Origin: Paludibacteraceae bacterium
GTDB taxonomy: Bacteria; Bacteroidota; Bacteroidia; Bacteroidales; Paludibacteraceae
Assembly: GCA_024399545.1 (NCBI GenBank)
Contig: JAKSNS010000002.1
Span: 1-64,000, forward strand
DNA: 64,000 nt
Reading direction: 5' to 3'
Shown: positions 26,580-35,429 of the stretch, piece by piece
Layout: each line of letters begins with the position of its first letter
Position numbering within the stretch: the stretch's first letter is position 1
The notes under the pieces: model-generated
What the model was told of the DNA's origin: nothing
Seen by the model: only the letters and a program-made list of their open reading frames with translations
The model's database searches: none
Program-made: the position numbers and the translations under genes

Positions 26580-28324
26580 TGAAAAGGATTTTCAGCGTAA
26601 TAACCATTCTTGCTCTGTCTGTTTCGCTTTTCGCCACCGAGTCTGTTGACTCCGTGGCAGTCAAACAAGGCAAGAAGGAGAAGAAGGAGAGTTCCGTGCA
26701 GTTGCATGGCTCCTTCCAGACAGACATTCTTGTACCCGAGGAGGATAAGGCCATTGGCGCGACTGCCGATGACCCATTCCTTAGCAACACATATTTAAAC
26801 CTCAATCTCACGTCAACATACGTCAACGCTGGCGCACGTCTTGAGTTGATGCACAAACCTCTCCCTGGTTTTGAACAGGGTTTCGCCGGTGGTGGCATCA
26901 AAGGTCTCTATGTTTCTGGCGGGTACAAGTATTTCAATGTGACAATCGGCGACATCTATGACCAATTTGGCTCGGGTATGCTTTTCCGTGCATACGAGGA
27001 ACGCACCCTTGGTGTTGACAACGCAATCCGTGGCGCACGTGTCATACTTACCCCCTACAAGGGTATCACTTTCAAGGCTCTCGGAGGTATGCAGCGTCAG
27101 TACTTCAACTTCAACAAAGACAATGCCTACGGCTTTGACTTCTCGAAGAACGGTATGATGGGCTTCAACCTCGACCTTGACATCGACCAGTGGTCACAGT
27201 TTATGATGGACAATGACTACCATCTCCGTCTCGGCGGCTCGTTTGTCTCTAAATATAATGAGGACGAGGAAATTGTGATTATGGACAACACAGGCGGCTA
27301 TCGTCTGGTTCTTCCTAAATTCGTTGGTGCGGGCGAGGTTCGTGCCGACTTCTCTCACGCAGGATGGCGTGCAATGTTGGAGTATGCTTACAAGGCTAAC
27401 GACCCTACCGCCGAAAACGACTACAGCTACCGTCCAGGTCAGGCTCTTTTCGCATCTCTCGGCTATTCCCAGAAAGGTATGAGTATCCTCGCTCAGGTCA
27501 AACGCTCTGAGAATATGGTCTTTCGTTCTGATCGCGGTCTTGGCGCAACGGCTGGAAATCTCAATAATATGCCTGCTTTTGGTTATACTCATACTTACGC
27601 ATGTGCAAGCAACCTTCCATACGCCACTCAGGCAAACGGCGAGTGGGCATACCAGTTGGAATTAGCCTATAAGTTCAAACCTAAGACTGCTATGGGCGGA
27701 AAGTATGGCACGACATTCAAACTCCGTGGAACATATATTCTCGGCCTTGACAAAGATACGGTTGCTAAAGTCCGTGGAACACTTTGGGGTACGGATGTCT
27801 ATACCACCAAGTTCTTCAGTACTGGCGACGAGTATTACCTTGATGCGCACCTTGAGTTCAACAAGCGTATAACCAAGAACTTCTCGATGATTGCCCTCTA
27901 TATGTACCAACGTTACAATCAGGAGGTAATCCGCGGTCATGGCGAGTTTCTCCAGGCTCACACCATCGTCACCGATTTCCAAATCAAGTGCAGCAAGAAT
28001 GTGAACCTCCGCATTGAGGGTCAGTACCAATACACCACACAGTCAAAAGAGGATTACGAAATTGGCGGACATGATTACGGCAACAACGTCTTTGGTCTTG
28101 TCGAACTTTCTTTGTTCAAGGACTTTATGATTTCCGCTTCTGACAACTACTATTTCCGCAGTGACATAAACTACTATAACATCACTTTTGCATACTCTCA
28201 CGGCTCTCACCGTATACAGTTGGCTTACCTCCGTGCCAAAGAGGGCTACAACTGCAACGGTGGTGTCTGCCGTCAGATTCCAGCACAGAAAGGTCTGACT
28301 GTCGGCTACTTCGTTCAATTCTAA
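26579..28324 (+). CDS. DUF6029-type outer-membrane beta-barrel protein
   Basis: A 581-aa protein with a signal peptide (ending LFAT). After a short Lys-rich linker the sequence alternates aromatic/Gly beta strands to a terminal Phe (VGYFVQF), the pattern of an outer-membrane barrel. DUF6029 is the closest family I can recall. It sits between a TlpA thioredoxin and an Omp28 lipoprotein; the C-terminus has two Cys (CNGGVC) that a periplasmic thiol enzyme could act on. The transported substrate or partner is unknown. Confidence 0.78.
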   Translation: MKRIFSVITILALSVSLFATESVDSVAVKQGKKEKKESSVQLHGSFQTDILVPEEDKAIGATADDPFLSNTYLNLNLTSTYVNAGARLELMHKPLPGFEQGFAGGGIKGLYVSGGYKYFNVTIGDIYDQFGSGMLFRAYEERTLGVDNAIRGARVILTPYKGITFKALGGMQRQYFNFNKDNAYGFDFSKNGMMGFNLDLDIDQWSQFMMDNDYHLRLGGSFVSKYNEDEEIVIMDNTGGYRLVLPKFVGAGEVRADFSHAGWRAMLEYAYKANDPTAENDYSYRPGQALFASLGYSQKGMSILAQVKRSENMVFRSDRGLGATAGNLNNMPAFGYTHTYACASNLPYATQANGEWAYQLELAYKFKPKTAMGGKYGTTFKLRGTYILGLDKDTVAKVRGTLWGTDVYTTKFFSTGDEYYLDAHLEFNKRITKNFSMIALYMYQRYNQEVIRGHGEFLQAHTIVTDFQIKCSKNVNLRIEGQYQYTTQSKEDYEIGGHDYGNNVFGLVELSLFKDFMISASDNYYFRSDINYYNITFAYSHGSHRIQLAYLRAKEGYNCNGGVCRQIPAQKGLTVGYFVQF

Positions 28325-28335
28325 CTATGTAGATT

Positions 28336-29577
28336 ATGAAAAAGATTTTATTTGCGCTTGTCGCCATATTTGCGTTTGCAGCCTGCGATGTCATCAAACA
28401 AGATGACCGTTTCGAGCCTGTTGGAAAAAGCGAGACTTCCGAGCGAAGAGTCCTTCTCATGGATTTCACCGGTTGGCGATGTGTAAACTGCCCTGATGCG
28501 GCAGAGAACGCCCGCCAGATTGCCGAGGCTTATCCCGAAAACTGCATCGTTGTCTCAATGCACCCCGAAGGGATGACTTTCACTGACCCTGGCACCGAAG
28601 GACCTGAGTTTGCTTCGAAAGAGGCTATGGATTATTTCAAGGCTTTCGGTGGTTCCCTTGGCACAGGACTTCCAAAAGGTGTCATTGATATGAAAAAGTA
28701 CAGAGGTGAGTATCTCAACTCTTTTGACCGTTGGGCTGCCGCCGTTCTCAACCGGATGAACGACACGGCACGCTACACTCTGGAAGTCAAGGCTGACGAA
28801 TACTCTTATACCGTTAACGCCGAATGTATCCAAGGTCTGACCTCATCCAACGAGCATCTGCTTGTCTGGTTGGTCGAGGACAGCATCGTGGCTCCTCAAC
28901 TCACTCAGCAAGGCGAAGAGCATGAATACATGCACCGTCATGTCTTCCGTCGTTGCCTCAATGGCGATGGCAACATTTGGGGTGAGTTTCTTGCGTTCGA
29001 TTTCGATGATAAGGCTACAGCTTCGGGCGAGTTTACACTCGACCCTCTTGTCGGCAAACATTATGTTGTCGTTGCAGCCCTCATTGACGGCGAGACTCAT
29101 GAGGTATTGCAGTGTGCCGAGACTGAAATTGGTGCTGCGGCTCCTGTCAAGAATCCTGGTTTCTTCACCGTTACTGACGAAAATAACGAAATCGAGTACA
29201 AAAACAACGATACTATCTACGTCTCCCACTTTGAGTATGGCGAGATGGTTTCACACTTCAACGTAAACATCGACGACCAGTCCGCCGTTGATTTCTGCCT
29301 TGACGAGGAGCGTGACCCTGCTTTTGCCGATTATATCTACTCAATGTGCGTGTTCGGTGAATGTCGCACAGACTTTACGGGAAGTGGTCACTGGGGACCT
29401 TTCGAATTTGGACAGGGCGAAACCTATCCGGTACAACACCATGTGATGATTCCAGATGAGGATTTGGGCGAGCCTCAAACCATTCCTGTCAAGATTATCT
29501 TCTCCAACGGTAATCCTCTTGCGACCATGAACCTTGTCTTTATCTATCAATATACGCCGCAAACAGACGAAGATTGA
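28336..29577 (+). CDS. Omp28-related lipoprotein with thioredoxin-like domain
   Basis: This 413-aa protein has a lipobox-like FAAC (Cys17). The N-terminal domain contains LMDFTGWRCVNCPDA, a thioredoxin-like fold with CVNC (Cys49, Cys52), then a long beta-rich C-terminus. Omp28-family proteins are surface or outer-membrane lipoproteins of Bacteroidota. The CxxC and its TlpA neighbour suggest a redox partnership. Its stop overlaps the next ATG by one base (TGATG). Confidence 0.82.
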   Translation: MKKILFALVAIFAFAACDVIKQDDRFEPVGKSETSERRVLLMDFTGWRCVNCPDAAENARQIAEAYPENCIVVSMHPEGMTFTDPGTEGPEFASKEAMDYFKAFGGSLGTGLPKGVIDMKKYRGEYLNSFDRWAAAVLNRMNDTARYTLEVKADEYSYTVNAECIQGLTSSNEHLLVWLVEDSIVAPQLTQQGEEHEYMHRHVFRRCLNGDGNIWGEFLAFDFDDKATASGEFTLDPLVGKHYVVVAALIDGETHEVLQCAETEIGAAAPVKNPGFFTVTDENNEIEYKNNDTIYVSHFEYGEMVSHFNVNIDDQSAVDFCLDEERDPAFADYIYSMCVFGECRTDFTGSGHWGPFEFGQGETYPVQHHVMIPDEDLGEPQTIPVKIIFSNGNPLATMNLVFIYQYTPQTDED

Positions 29578-30575
29578 TGAGGCAAGCGATTGTCATATTA
29601 TCGACCCTGCTACTGCTCGCAGGTTGTTCCTACAACAAACCTGTGCAGTCGCAGGGTTATTTTACCATTGAAGGGGTCTCACACTCATTTTCCTCAATAC
29701 GTATTGACCATGTCGGATATGTTCCCGAAAGCGACTCAAGTGAGTTCATTCTCCGTCTTACGGCATACCCTGGCACATTCTCGATGGACACTGTCAAGCA
29801 TAAGGGTTACGGCACGGTTTTCCGACTCTTTTTTGTGGCAGACGATTGCGACCTCTTTGCTGGTGATGACTCAAAAGTCCTCTTCCACGATTCCCTTTCC
29901 CAGGTGGTTACTATTGCCGAAAATGGTGATACAACTGCCGTTATCCCTATAACTGCCGCATCTGTCGCAGTCTCGTCCTCCGAACACGATTTCCTCCGTT
30001 ATTCTTTCACTTTCACCTCTGCCACTGGTCTCTCGTCGGGTGAATATACAGGCAAGCACATTGCCAACCGCCTTGTTGACCAACCTGCATTTGGCACTAT
30101 CAGTTTCGATACTGTCAACACCGCGCTTTCCACCTGCAAGATTTATAATTGGGAACATCTTTTCAGCCCCGAATACTCTTATTATGAGTTGATTTTCTAC
30201 TCCGCCGATGCACGTTTCAGCGACGACGGCAGACTGCGTAGTGGTGTGCAGTTCTCTTTGGGGATAACCTCCCCGTCTGACCTTCGTCCTCTTGACGGTG
30301 ACTATTCCGTCTCTTCTAATCCCGCCGAAGTTGGTGTCATGTATGGCCATAAACTTCAGAATGCCAGTTGGGGAACTTATTGGAACGTCTTCTATGCCGG
30401 CTCTTCAGTCGGCAAGGCTAACATTCTCTCAGGCACTCTCTTTGGTTTCTCCTTGACCGACGATGACCTCTCATTTTCTTTTGACTTCATCGACCAACTC
30501 AACAACCCCGTCATTGGCTCTTATGACGGCAAGTCAACCGATATTATTCACCTCAGCACCAACCTCAACCCGTAA
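29577..30575 (+). CDS. Lipoprotein of unknown function, Omp28 partner
   Basis: The chosen ATG at 29577 (not the TTG a codon earlier) gives a 332-aa lipoprotein with lipobox LLAGC (Cys17). The mature protein is beta-rich with aromatic strands (YSYYELIFYSADARFSDDG, GSYDGKSTDI) and no known motif. The one-base overlap with omp28 implies coupled expression. Its last 28 bp overlap the convergent SUMF1-domain gene. Confidence 0.65.
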   Translation: MRQAIVILSTLLLLAGCSYNKPVQSQGYFTIEGVSHSFSSIRIDHVGYVPESDSSEFILRLTAYPGTFSMDTVKHKGYGTVFRLFFVADDCDLFAGDDSKVLFHDSLSQVVTIAENGDTTAVIPITAASVAVSSSEHDFLRYSFTFTSATGLSSGEYTGKHIANRLVDQPAFGTISFDTVNTALSTCKIYNWEHLFSPEYSYYELIFYSADARFSDDGRLRSGVQFSLGITSPSDLRPLDGDYSVSSNPAEVGVMYGHKLQNASWGTYWNVFYAGSSVGKANILSGTLFGFSLTDDDLSFSFDFIDQLNNPVIGSYDGKSTDIIHLSTNLNP

Positions 30576-31336
30576 TTCTGTGCCGGTATTTCCGGGTCAA
30601 CCCCTGCGCGGTGTGTATTCCTGCAACGGTTTGCCACTGTGCTGAATCCTCCTCCCCTGACTGGGTGGCAAGCTACTGAATCTGCTGGGAGGTTAGGGTC
30701 AAGCTCTGGCCCTTGTGGGTTATCCTCTGGCGAGAAACTGTAGTAATCCGTCGCAAACCAATCCTGGCACCACTCCCAAACGTTTCCCGTCATATCGTAG
30801 ATTCCAAGTTCGTTAGGCATCTTCTCCTTCACTCCATGAGTCTCGTTGCCGCTGTTGTCCATTATCCATCCTATTTCTGGTGGGTAATTGCTGCCTGAGA
30901 ACATAAAACTTTTGCTTTTCCTTCCGCCTGTTGCTGCGAACTCCCATTCAGCTTCAGTAGGCAAACTGAAATGTTCTTCCGTCAATTCGTTCAGTCGTGC
31001 GATGAACTCCTGGCATTCTGCCCAAGTCACATTCTCCACTGGCAATTGTTTGTAATCCGAGTGCCTGCTTGGGTTCTCGTTCATCACTGTTTCCCACAAC
31101 TCTTGCGTCACTTCTGTTTCCGCTATGTAGAACGAATTGACTCTAACCTTATGGGCCGGTCTTTCGCGGGGGTATGTGTCGATGGTGTCGTTAGTCCCCA
31201 TTACGAAAGAGCCACCTTCGACGTAAATCATTTTGAACTCCACGTCATTGACGGTAAAAACATTCGACATAGGTTTGTTCCCCGAACTGCAAGCCGTCAA
31301 GGCCAAGACAAACAAAAGGATGATATAGTGTTTCAT
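30548..31336 (-). CDS. SUMF1/FGE-domain lipoprotein
   Basis: This 262-aa protein starts with a lipobox ALTACS (Cys16). The SUMF1 (formylglycine-generating enzyme-like) domain is seen in GGSFVMG, PAHKVRVNSFYIAETEVTQELW, LPTEAEWEFAA, TGNVWEWCQDW and VRGGGF. The usual catalytic Cys pair of true FGE is not evident (the region reads FSTVANRCRNTHRAG), so formylglycine formation is unlikely; a binding or assembly role is more probable. It converges with the Omp28 partner gene and has its own promoter. Confidence 0.85.
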   Translation of the reverse strand: MKHYIILLFVLALTACSSGNKPMSNVFTVNDVEFKMIYVEGGSFVMGTNDTIDTYPRERPAHKVRVNSFYIAETEVTQELWETVMNENPSRHSDYKQLPVENVTWAECQEFIARLNELTEEHFSLPTEAEWEFAATGGRKSKSFMFSGSNYPPEIGWIMDNSGNETHGVKEKMPNELGIYDMTGNVWEWCQDWFATDYYSFSPEDNPQGPELDPNLPADSVACHPVRGGGFSTVANRCRNTHRAGVDPEIPAQNYGLRLVLR

Positions 31337-31361
31337 GGTCTAATAATTTTTTTCGGTCCTG

Positions 31362-31392
31362 CAAAGTTACGCAATATTTCTCACTCCACCAA
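31362..31392 (-). promoter_or_regulatory. Promoter of the SUMF1-domain gene
   Basis: Minus-strand TTG (31390-31392), a 20-bp spacer and TAACTTTG (31362-31369) match the Bacteroidota promoter. Only about 20 nt of leader precede the ATG at 31336. Confidence 0.7.
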
Positions 31393-31845
31393 GAAAAACC
31401 TTCTTTTTTTCACTCATCAAAACCAAGCGACAAACACTCGATAAGTCCCCAATCAGCAACCAAAGCCTTCACCCTGCCACGCACTTGGCTATAAATTCTT
31501 AAGGTGGGTTCTTCTATCGCATAAAATGTCAATATTCCTCAGAAATTACGACAAGTCACAGCCTGCAAAATGACATGCAAACCCGTAAACAATCCCTAAT
31601 GATTAAAGTCTGGGCACAGAGTATTTTTTATAATACACTGAACAATAAACTGTTAAAAATTATTAAGGGAGGGGCGAATATTTGCAAACAAAATCGGTTT
31701 TATTTAATAAAAAAATTGTACCTTTGCACTCGATTTCTAACCAAAGACAACAAGGTTCTCTAATTGCTCCAACCAGACAACGGGGACTACTGGTTTTTGC
31801 AATGCTTTTGAATAAAAAGCCCCCACTGCAAACACAAAAATCATT
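31393..31845. other. Divergent intergenic region with a long leader
   Basis: About 450 bp with no credible gene. It holds the plus-strand promoter box at 31719-31726 and a leader of about 115 nt for the next lipoprotein gene, with a short possible hairpin (CCAG...CTGG near 31770-31800). Nothing else was recognised. Confidence 0.5.
31719..31726 (+). promoter_or_regulatory. Promoter -7 box of the lipoprotein/amidase pair
   Basis: TACCTTTG, 120 bp before the ATG at 31846. No clear -33 element. The long leader may be regulatory. Confidence 0.55.
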
Positions 31846-32358
31846 ATGAAAAAAGTATTGTTCTTATCTATTTTGGCAAGCCTTTTGGTCTTGTCCGGTT
31901 GTAAAAAAGACGATGACGAATCACCTGTAGTTCCTCCTACTCCTGTAGGTGTCGCTAAAGGTGTCGTAATTGCTCATTTTGAAACAAATCGCTTTGCTGG
32001 TGACTTGGTTTCTGTTAATGTGTTTATCAATGACGAATTGAAAAGCACTCTGACAAAATCTGAGAACGATTTTGAACTTAAAGACATTGACATCTCGAAC
32101 AGACTCAAAGTAGTTTTCGACCCTGTATTTGCTGACATTGCAGCACCGACTGAGAAATTTGATTTTGAGTGTGACTTGTCTTTCAAGGTAGGTGTCTCGG
32201 TTGATGGTGGAGAAACATGGCAATCGGGGAAATCTGGTGGATTTTATGCGTGTTACGAAGGTGTGAAACCTGATAATTACGAAGATTTCTTAGAAACTGC
32301 CAAATCAGCGATACAAAAGCAAGAAGTTATCATTGAAAATGGTGAAGTCCTTGAGTGA
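31846..32358 (+). CDS. Small lipoprotein of unknown function
   Basis: This is a 170-aa lipoprotein with lipobox LSGC (Cys19) followed by an acidic, Pro-rich linker (KKDDDESPVVPPTP), a common lipoprotein export signal region in Bacteroidota. The rest is beta-rich (GVVIAHFETNR, KVGVSVDGGETWQSG). No domain recognised. It is 33 bp upstream of the choloylglycine-hydrolase-like gene, so they are probably cotranscribed and may act together. Confidence 0.65.
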   Translation: MKKVLFLSILASLLVLSGCKKDDDESPVVPPTPVGVAKGVVIAHFETNRFAGDLVSVNVFINDELKSTLTKSENDFELKDIDISNRLKVVFDPVFADIAAPTEKFDFECDLSFKVGVSVDGGETWQSGKSGGFYACYEGVKPDNYEDFLETAKSAIQKQEVIIENGEVLE

Positions 32359-32391
32359 TAAATGGTTGAAATCAAAAATTAAGATTAAGCT

Positions 32392-33738
32392 ATGAAAAAG
32401 TATTATTTTTTCCTTTTGGCAATTGTCTTGTTTGTCATTGTCGGTTGTAAGAAATCTTCCGACGGACCTGAGACCCCGTCGGTGAAACCTGACGGAGTCA
32501 CATGGACTGACGACCAATGGAAAACCATCCAGACCTTGCGCAGGATTGATGACCAAGATTATCTTTACGAGATGAACTGCCTTTTCGACTACAAGTTGGA
32601 TGAAGTCCTGAACGAACAATCTGCCGACCTGGTTTCTCTTTTTGAGGCAATCAAGCGTGTCATATTGCCAGATTCGAAAACCGATTTCACCGAAATATTG
32701 GGGTTGAACATTGATTCAATCTACAACTACTGTGGTGGCTGCACCTGTTTCAGCGCAGATGGCAAAAACGGAGGTTATGTCATGGGACGTAATTACGACT
32801 TCCCGCCAAAAGACGACCACACGTTGATTGTCCACACACCACAAGTCAAAGACGCTGACGGAAATATCACACGCTACGCCACAGTCGGCACTGTCGATTT
32901 GGGTATCCTGACACAGTTCATGGGCGAAGAGTTTGGCTACAGGACACCTCGTATGCAGGAACTTGCACTCTATGCCCCTTATTTCATCCTTGATGGTATG
33001 AACGAGGCAGGACTAATGTCAGGGCTCATGGTTCTGGAGTATGATGGCACACATCAAGAGGTGGCAGGAAAGACCAACCTGACCAACGCCATGATTACCC
33101 GTGTAATCCTTGACCGTTGCTCCACCGTCAATCAGGCTGTCTCAATGTTGGAACAGTTCAACATCATATCTGTTTTCCAGACATCTCCATTTAGCACAAT
33201 CCCATGGATTGACATGCACTTTGAATTTGCAGACAAGTCAGGCGACCGTGCTGTCATTGAGTGGACTGAAAACCAGATGCGTGTCCTTAGGGGTAATGAC
33301 TTGAAGAACAATCCTCGTACTCAGGCTCCAGAATATCCTGCCATCCATCCACAGAAGGGTGACAATTACGTTGTCGCTACCAACTATTATCTCTCGAAAG
33401 ACGCAATGGAGTTCCCTAAAGACATGACTTTGGGTGACGAGATGGGGTTCTGGCGTCACGATGTCGTTGACTCGTTGCTCTATCTGAAACAGTCCATCAC
33501 CTCGCAGGATGCCATGGATATCTGCTATGCCGCACGCATCATGAAAAACGACCCTGACTGCATTGCCAAGATGAAGATGATGATGGAACATGACCCTACT
33601 TTGGACATCGACAACAAATTAGCCTGGCCTTGGATTACCATCTGGTCGTCCGTTTACAACAACCAGGATATGAGCGTCCTGTTCTGCTCTCGCGAGGACT
33701 TTGACCATCGTTACAAACTCTCGTTGCAATATAAATAA
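32392..33738 (+). CDS. Choloylglycine/linear amide hydrolase-family lipoprotein
   Basis: This 448-aa protein has a lipobox FVIVGC (Cys19) and, from about residue 114, an Ntn-hydrolase domain (GGCTCFSADG ... GGYVMGRNYDF) like bile-salt hydrolase and penicillin V acylase. In that family the nucleophile Cys becomes the mature N-terminus; the likely counterpart here is Cys117 (CT in CTCF), so a ~116-residue propeptide would have to be removed. Later blocks (GMNEAGLMSGLMV, VVATNYY) fit the fold. The substrate is open: conjugated bile acids, N-acyl amides or others. Confidence 0.82.
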   Translation: MKKYYFFLLAIVLFVIVGCKKSSDGPETPSVKPDGVTWTDDQWKTIQTLRRIDDQDYLYEMNCLFDYKLDEVLNEQSADLVSLFEAIKRVILPDSKTDFTEILGLNIDSIYNYCGGCTCFSADGKNGGYVMGRNYDFPPKDDHTLIVHTPQVKDADGNITRYATVGTVDLGILTQFMGEEFGYRTPRMQELALYAPYFILDGMNEAGLMSGLMVLEYDGTHQEVAGKTNLTNAMITRVILDRCSTVNQAVSMLEQFNIISVFQTSPFSTIPWIDMHFEFADKSGDRAVIEWTENQMRVLRGNDLKNNPRTQAPEYPAIHPQKGDNYVVATNYYLSKDAMEFPKDMTLGDEMGFWRHDVVDSLLYLKQSITSQDAMDICYAARIMKNDPDCIAKMKMMMEHDPTLDIDNKLAWPWITIWSSVYNNQDMSVLFCSREDFDHRYKLSLQYK

Positions 33739-33769
33739 ACAAAAATGTCAATTAAGGTTGTATGTCACA

Positions 33770-33916
33770 ATGGATATGATTAAATACTGTGATATGGAAC
33801 TGGCTTCCACAATGAATGGAGAAAGCGACATTGAAATGCCTTAAGCTGAGAAATTTGATGAAGCAATTGACCAAAGAATGATTGCTTTTGTCAATGCTTT
33901 TGGCGTTGACGAGTGA
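33770..33916 (+). pseudogene. Small ORF interrupted by an in-frame TAA
   Basis: The reading frame from ATG at 33770 gives 24 codons (MDMIKYCDMELASTM...), a TAA at 33842, then 23 more codons (AEKFDEAIDQRMIAFV...) to a TGA at 33914. The frame on both sides looks protein-like. It might be a decayed small gene. It lies just before copy B of the palindromic element. No family recognised. Confidence 0.35.
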
Positions 33917-33943
33917 TTGGAAAGGATAAAACAGGAGGAAAAA

Positions 33944-34158
33944 CCACCCCCAAGTTTTCAGGTGAAATTATTGAAATTATTGAAATCGTTTGAGAAGTCA
34001 TTATACGATTTTCTGTTTTTTATGGTACGGTAGGGCTTGCTCTTTGCTTGCTCTTTTGTGTTGTGAGTTTGTGTGTACATTTATGTGCGCATTTGAGGTT
34101 TCGGCTTGCATACGATTTCAATAATTTCAATAATTTCACCTGAAAAGTTGGGGGTAGG
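33944..34158. repeat. Palindromic dispersed element, copy B (complete)
   Basis: A 215-bp element with long terminal inverted repeats: left CCCCCAAGTTTTCAGGTGAA (33947 on) continuing through two AAATTATTG units and AAATCG; right arm is the mirror image ending in GTTGGGGG near 34154. The core carries the sequence shared with copies A and C in inverse orientation. It lies directly before the 5' end of the next small gene. Confidence 0.88.
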
Positions 34159-34209
34159 TTTTTATGTGTCTTACCCTTTCCGACCCGTAAAATTGCAAGA
34201 CCGATTTCG

Positions 34210-34485
34210 TTGCTGAATAGTATCAGCGGTAAGTTGAACAAGAAAGAGGACCAGGTGTTCTACGTGAAGTACGGTAAGAACTTCGTGTGGACGAACAAGG
34301 GTGTGCATTCGTTTAATGCGGCCCAGTTGGCAACCCAGACCATCTTGGCGCAGGTTGCGGCAGCCGTGGCGACCATTATGGCGAACTCTACCCAAAGGGC
34401 TATCTATGAGGCTGTGTTCAAGAGTCAGGATAAGTATCTCACTTTGCGTGGGCTTATCATGGCTGAAAAAAGCCGTTCTTTTTGA
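34210..34485 (+). CDS. Small conserved protein, start displaced by element B
   Basis: An open frame reads ISLLNSISGKLNKKEDQVF..., then YGKNFVWTNKG, an Ala-rich helix and a C-terminus LRGLIMAEKSRSF. The pattern 'ISGKL...VFY...YGK' recalls a Bacteroidota family of small proteins (~100 aa). No ATG is in frame; TTG at 34210 is the nominal start and the frame stays open upstream to the element B edge, so the original start was probably lost. The stop lies inside a terminator hairpin. Expression is uncertain. Confidence 0.5.
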   Translation: MLNSISGKLNKKEDQVFYVKYGKNFVWTNKGVHSFNAAQLATQTILAQVAAAVATIMANSTQRAIYEAVFKSQDKYLTLRGLIMAEKSRSF

Positions 34486-34495
34486 ACGGCTTTTT
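34466..34495. terminator. Bidirectional terminator
   Basis: The stem AAAAAGCCGTTC / GAACGGCTTTTT with a 5-nt loop and A/T flanks can terminate from both sides. It ends the small plus-strand gene and, from the other strand, the sigma/anti-sigma/DUF4252 operon that stops at 34526. Confidence 0.88.
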
Positions 34496-34525
34496 ACTGT
34501 TTTTATGTACTTGAAAGTTAGTTTT

Positions 34526-35008
34526 TTATTCGGTTCTTAACCGTTCGACGAGATTATAGAAATTATCATCCGCAAGGACGATGAGGACATTTTGTTCGTT
34601 TGAACTGATAACGCCTATAGCGTAGGTCATCTGCATAACGGCTGGGACGTAAATCAGCACCTTGTTACCTTCTTGTTGTATTTCGGTGTAATTATTCAGC
34701 AACTTCCGCGAGTCAAGGTCCTGAATGCGTTTGCGGATAAGTTGTGCTGTGGTGGCATCGGTTGTGTAAACCATGTAAAGGCGTTCTATGTTGTCTAACA
34801 TATCCTGTAGAGCGGGGTCAGCGGTGGATATATTGAATTGTGACAACATATTCTTGTTGCATTTCATAGACGAGAATGAGGCTTTATCCTTGGACAGTTG
34901 GGCAAGGTCAGCCACGAGGGTTGCCACGGCGCGGTCAGCCTCGTTTTGGGCAATGGCCGAACAGAAGACGAGGCTTGCGAAAGCCATTGTGAGAAATAGT
35001 TTCTTCAT
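34526..35008 (-). CDS. DUF4252-like exported protein
   Basis: This 160-aa protein has a signal peptide (ending SAIAQ) and a layout matching DUF4252, which Bacteroidota often encode next to ECF sigma/anti-sigma pairs. No catalytic motif. It overlaps the anti-sigma-like gene by ATGA and is probably the cargo or a sensor partner of that system. Function unknown. Confidence 0.75.
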   Translation of the reverse strand: MKKLFLTMAFASLVFCSAIAQNEADRAVATLVADLAQLSKDKASFSSMKCNKNMLSQFNISTADPALQDMLDNIERLYMVYTTDATTAQLIRKRIQDLDSRKLLNNYTEIQQEGNKVLIYVPAVMQMTYAIGVISSNEQNVLIVLADDNFYNLVERLRTE

Positions 35009-35427
35009 ATTCCTGATGCTTTATTTGTTTCTTGTGTTGAGGTGTCAGTGCCGATTTTGTTGATAATCGTAGCTAATTGTTGGCGCGTGGTGTCTGATTT
35101 GTGGAGTGCCTTACCCATATTCCCCATGGCAAGTTCCAGTATCTCTTGCTCGGTGACAATCTGCCTTTGCTGTTCAATATACAGGTAGTATCCCAACCCT
35201 AAGACAAGGGCAACTGTCGCTGCTATTGACGTGGCTCTCAGCGCAAATGCGTTATGCCTTTTAGCAGGTCTATCTGTTATAGGCAGGTTGGCAAGCCCGA
35301 GGTATAGCCTTCTTTCCTCCTTTGGGATGTCGGGATGAGCTGACTTCATCAGCATCTCAAGTTGTTCCTCCTCAGTGTCGGTGAGGGTTCCGGCATAATA
35401 GCCTTCGATTAAGTCTTTTATATTCAT
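35005..35427 (-). CDS. Anti-sigma-like single-pass membrane protein
   Basis: A 140-aa protein with a cytoplasmic N-terminal part (DLIEGYYAGTLTDTEEEQLEML, typical of the zinc-less anti-sigma N-domain in Bacteroidota) and one membrane helix (ATSIAATVALVLGLGYYLYI). Position directly after an ECF sigma gene, 2 bp apart, supports an anti-sigma role. The periplasmic tail is short (about 55 residues). Confidence 0.78.
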   Translation of the reverse strand: MNIKDLIEGYYAGTLTDTEEEQLEMLMKSAHPDIPKEERRLYLGLANLPITDRPAKRHNAFALRATSIAATVALVLGLGYYLYIEQQRQIVTEQEILELAMGNMGKALHKSDTTRQQLATIINKIGTDTSTQETNKASGI

Positions 35428-35429
35428 TT

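Noticed and set aside
30548..31336. Active sulfatase-maturing formylglycine-generating enzyme
   Set aside because: The conserved catalytic Cys pair of true FGE is not seen.
31575..31763. Small ORF in the gap before the 31.8-kb lipoprotein gene
   Set aside because: It crosses the promoter box at 31719-31726 and has no protein-like features.
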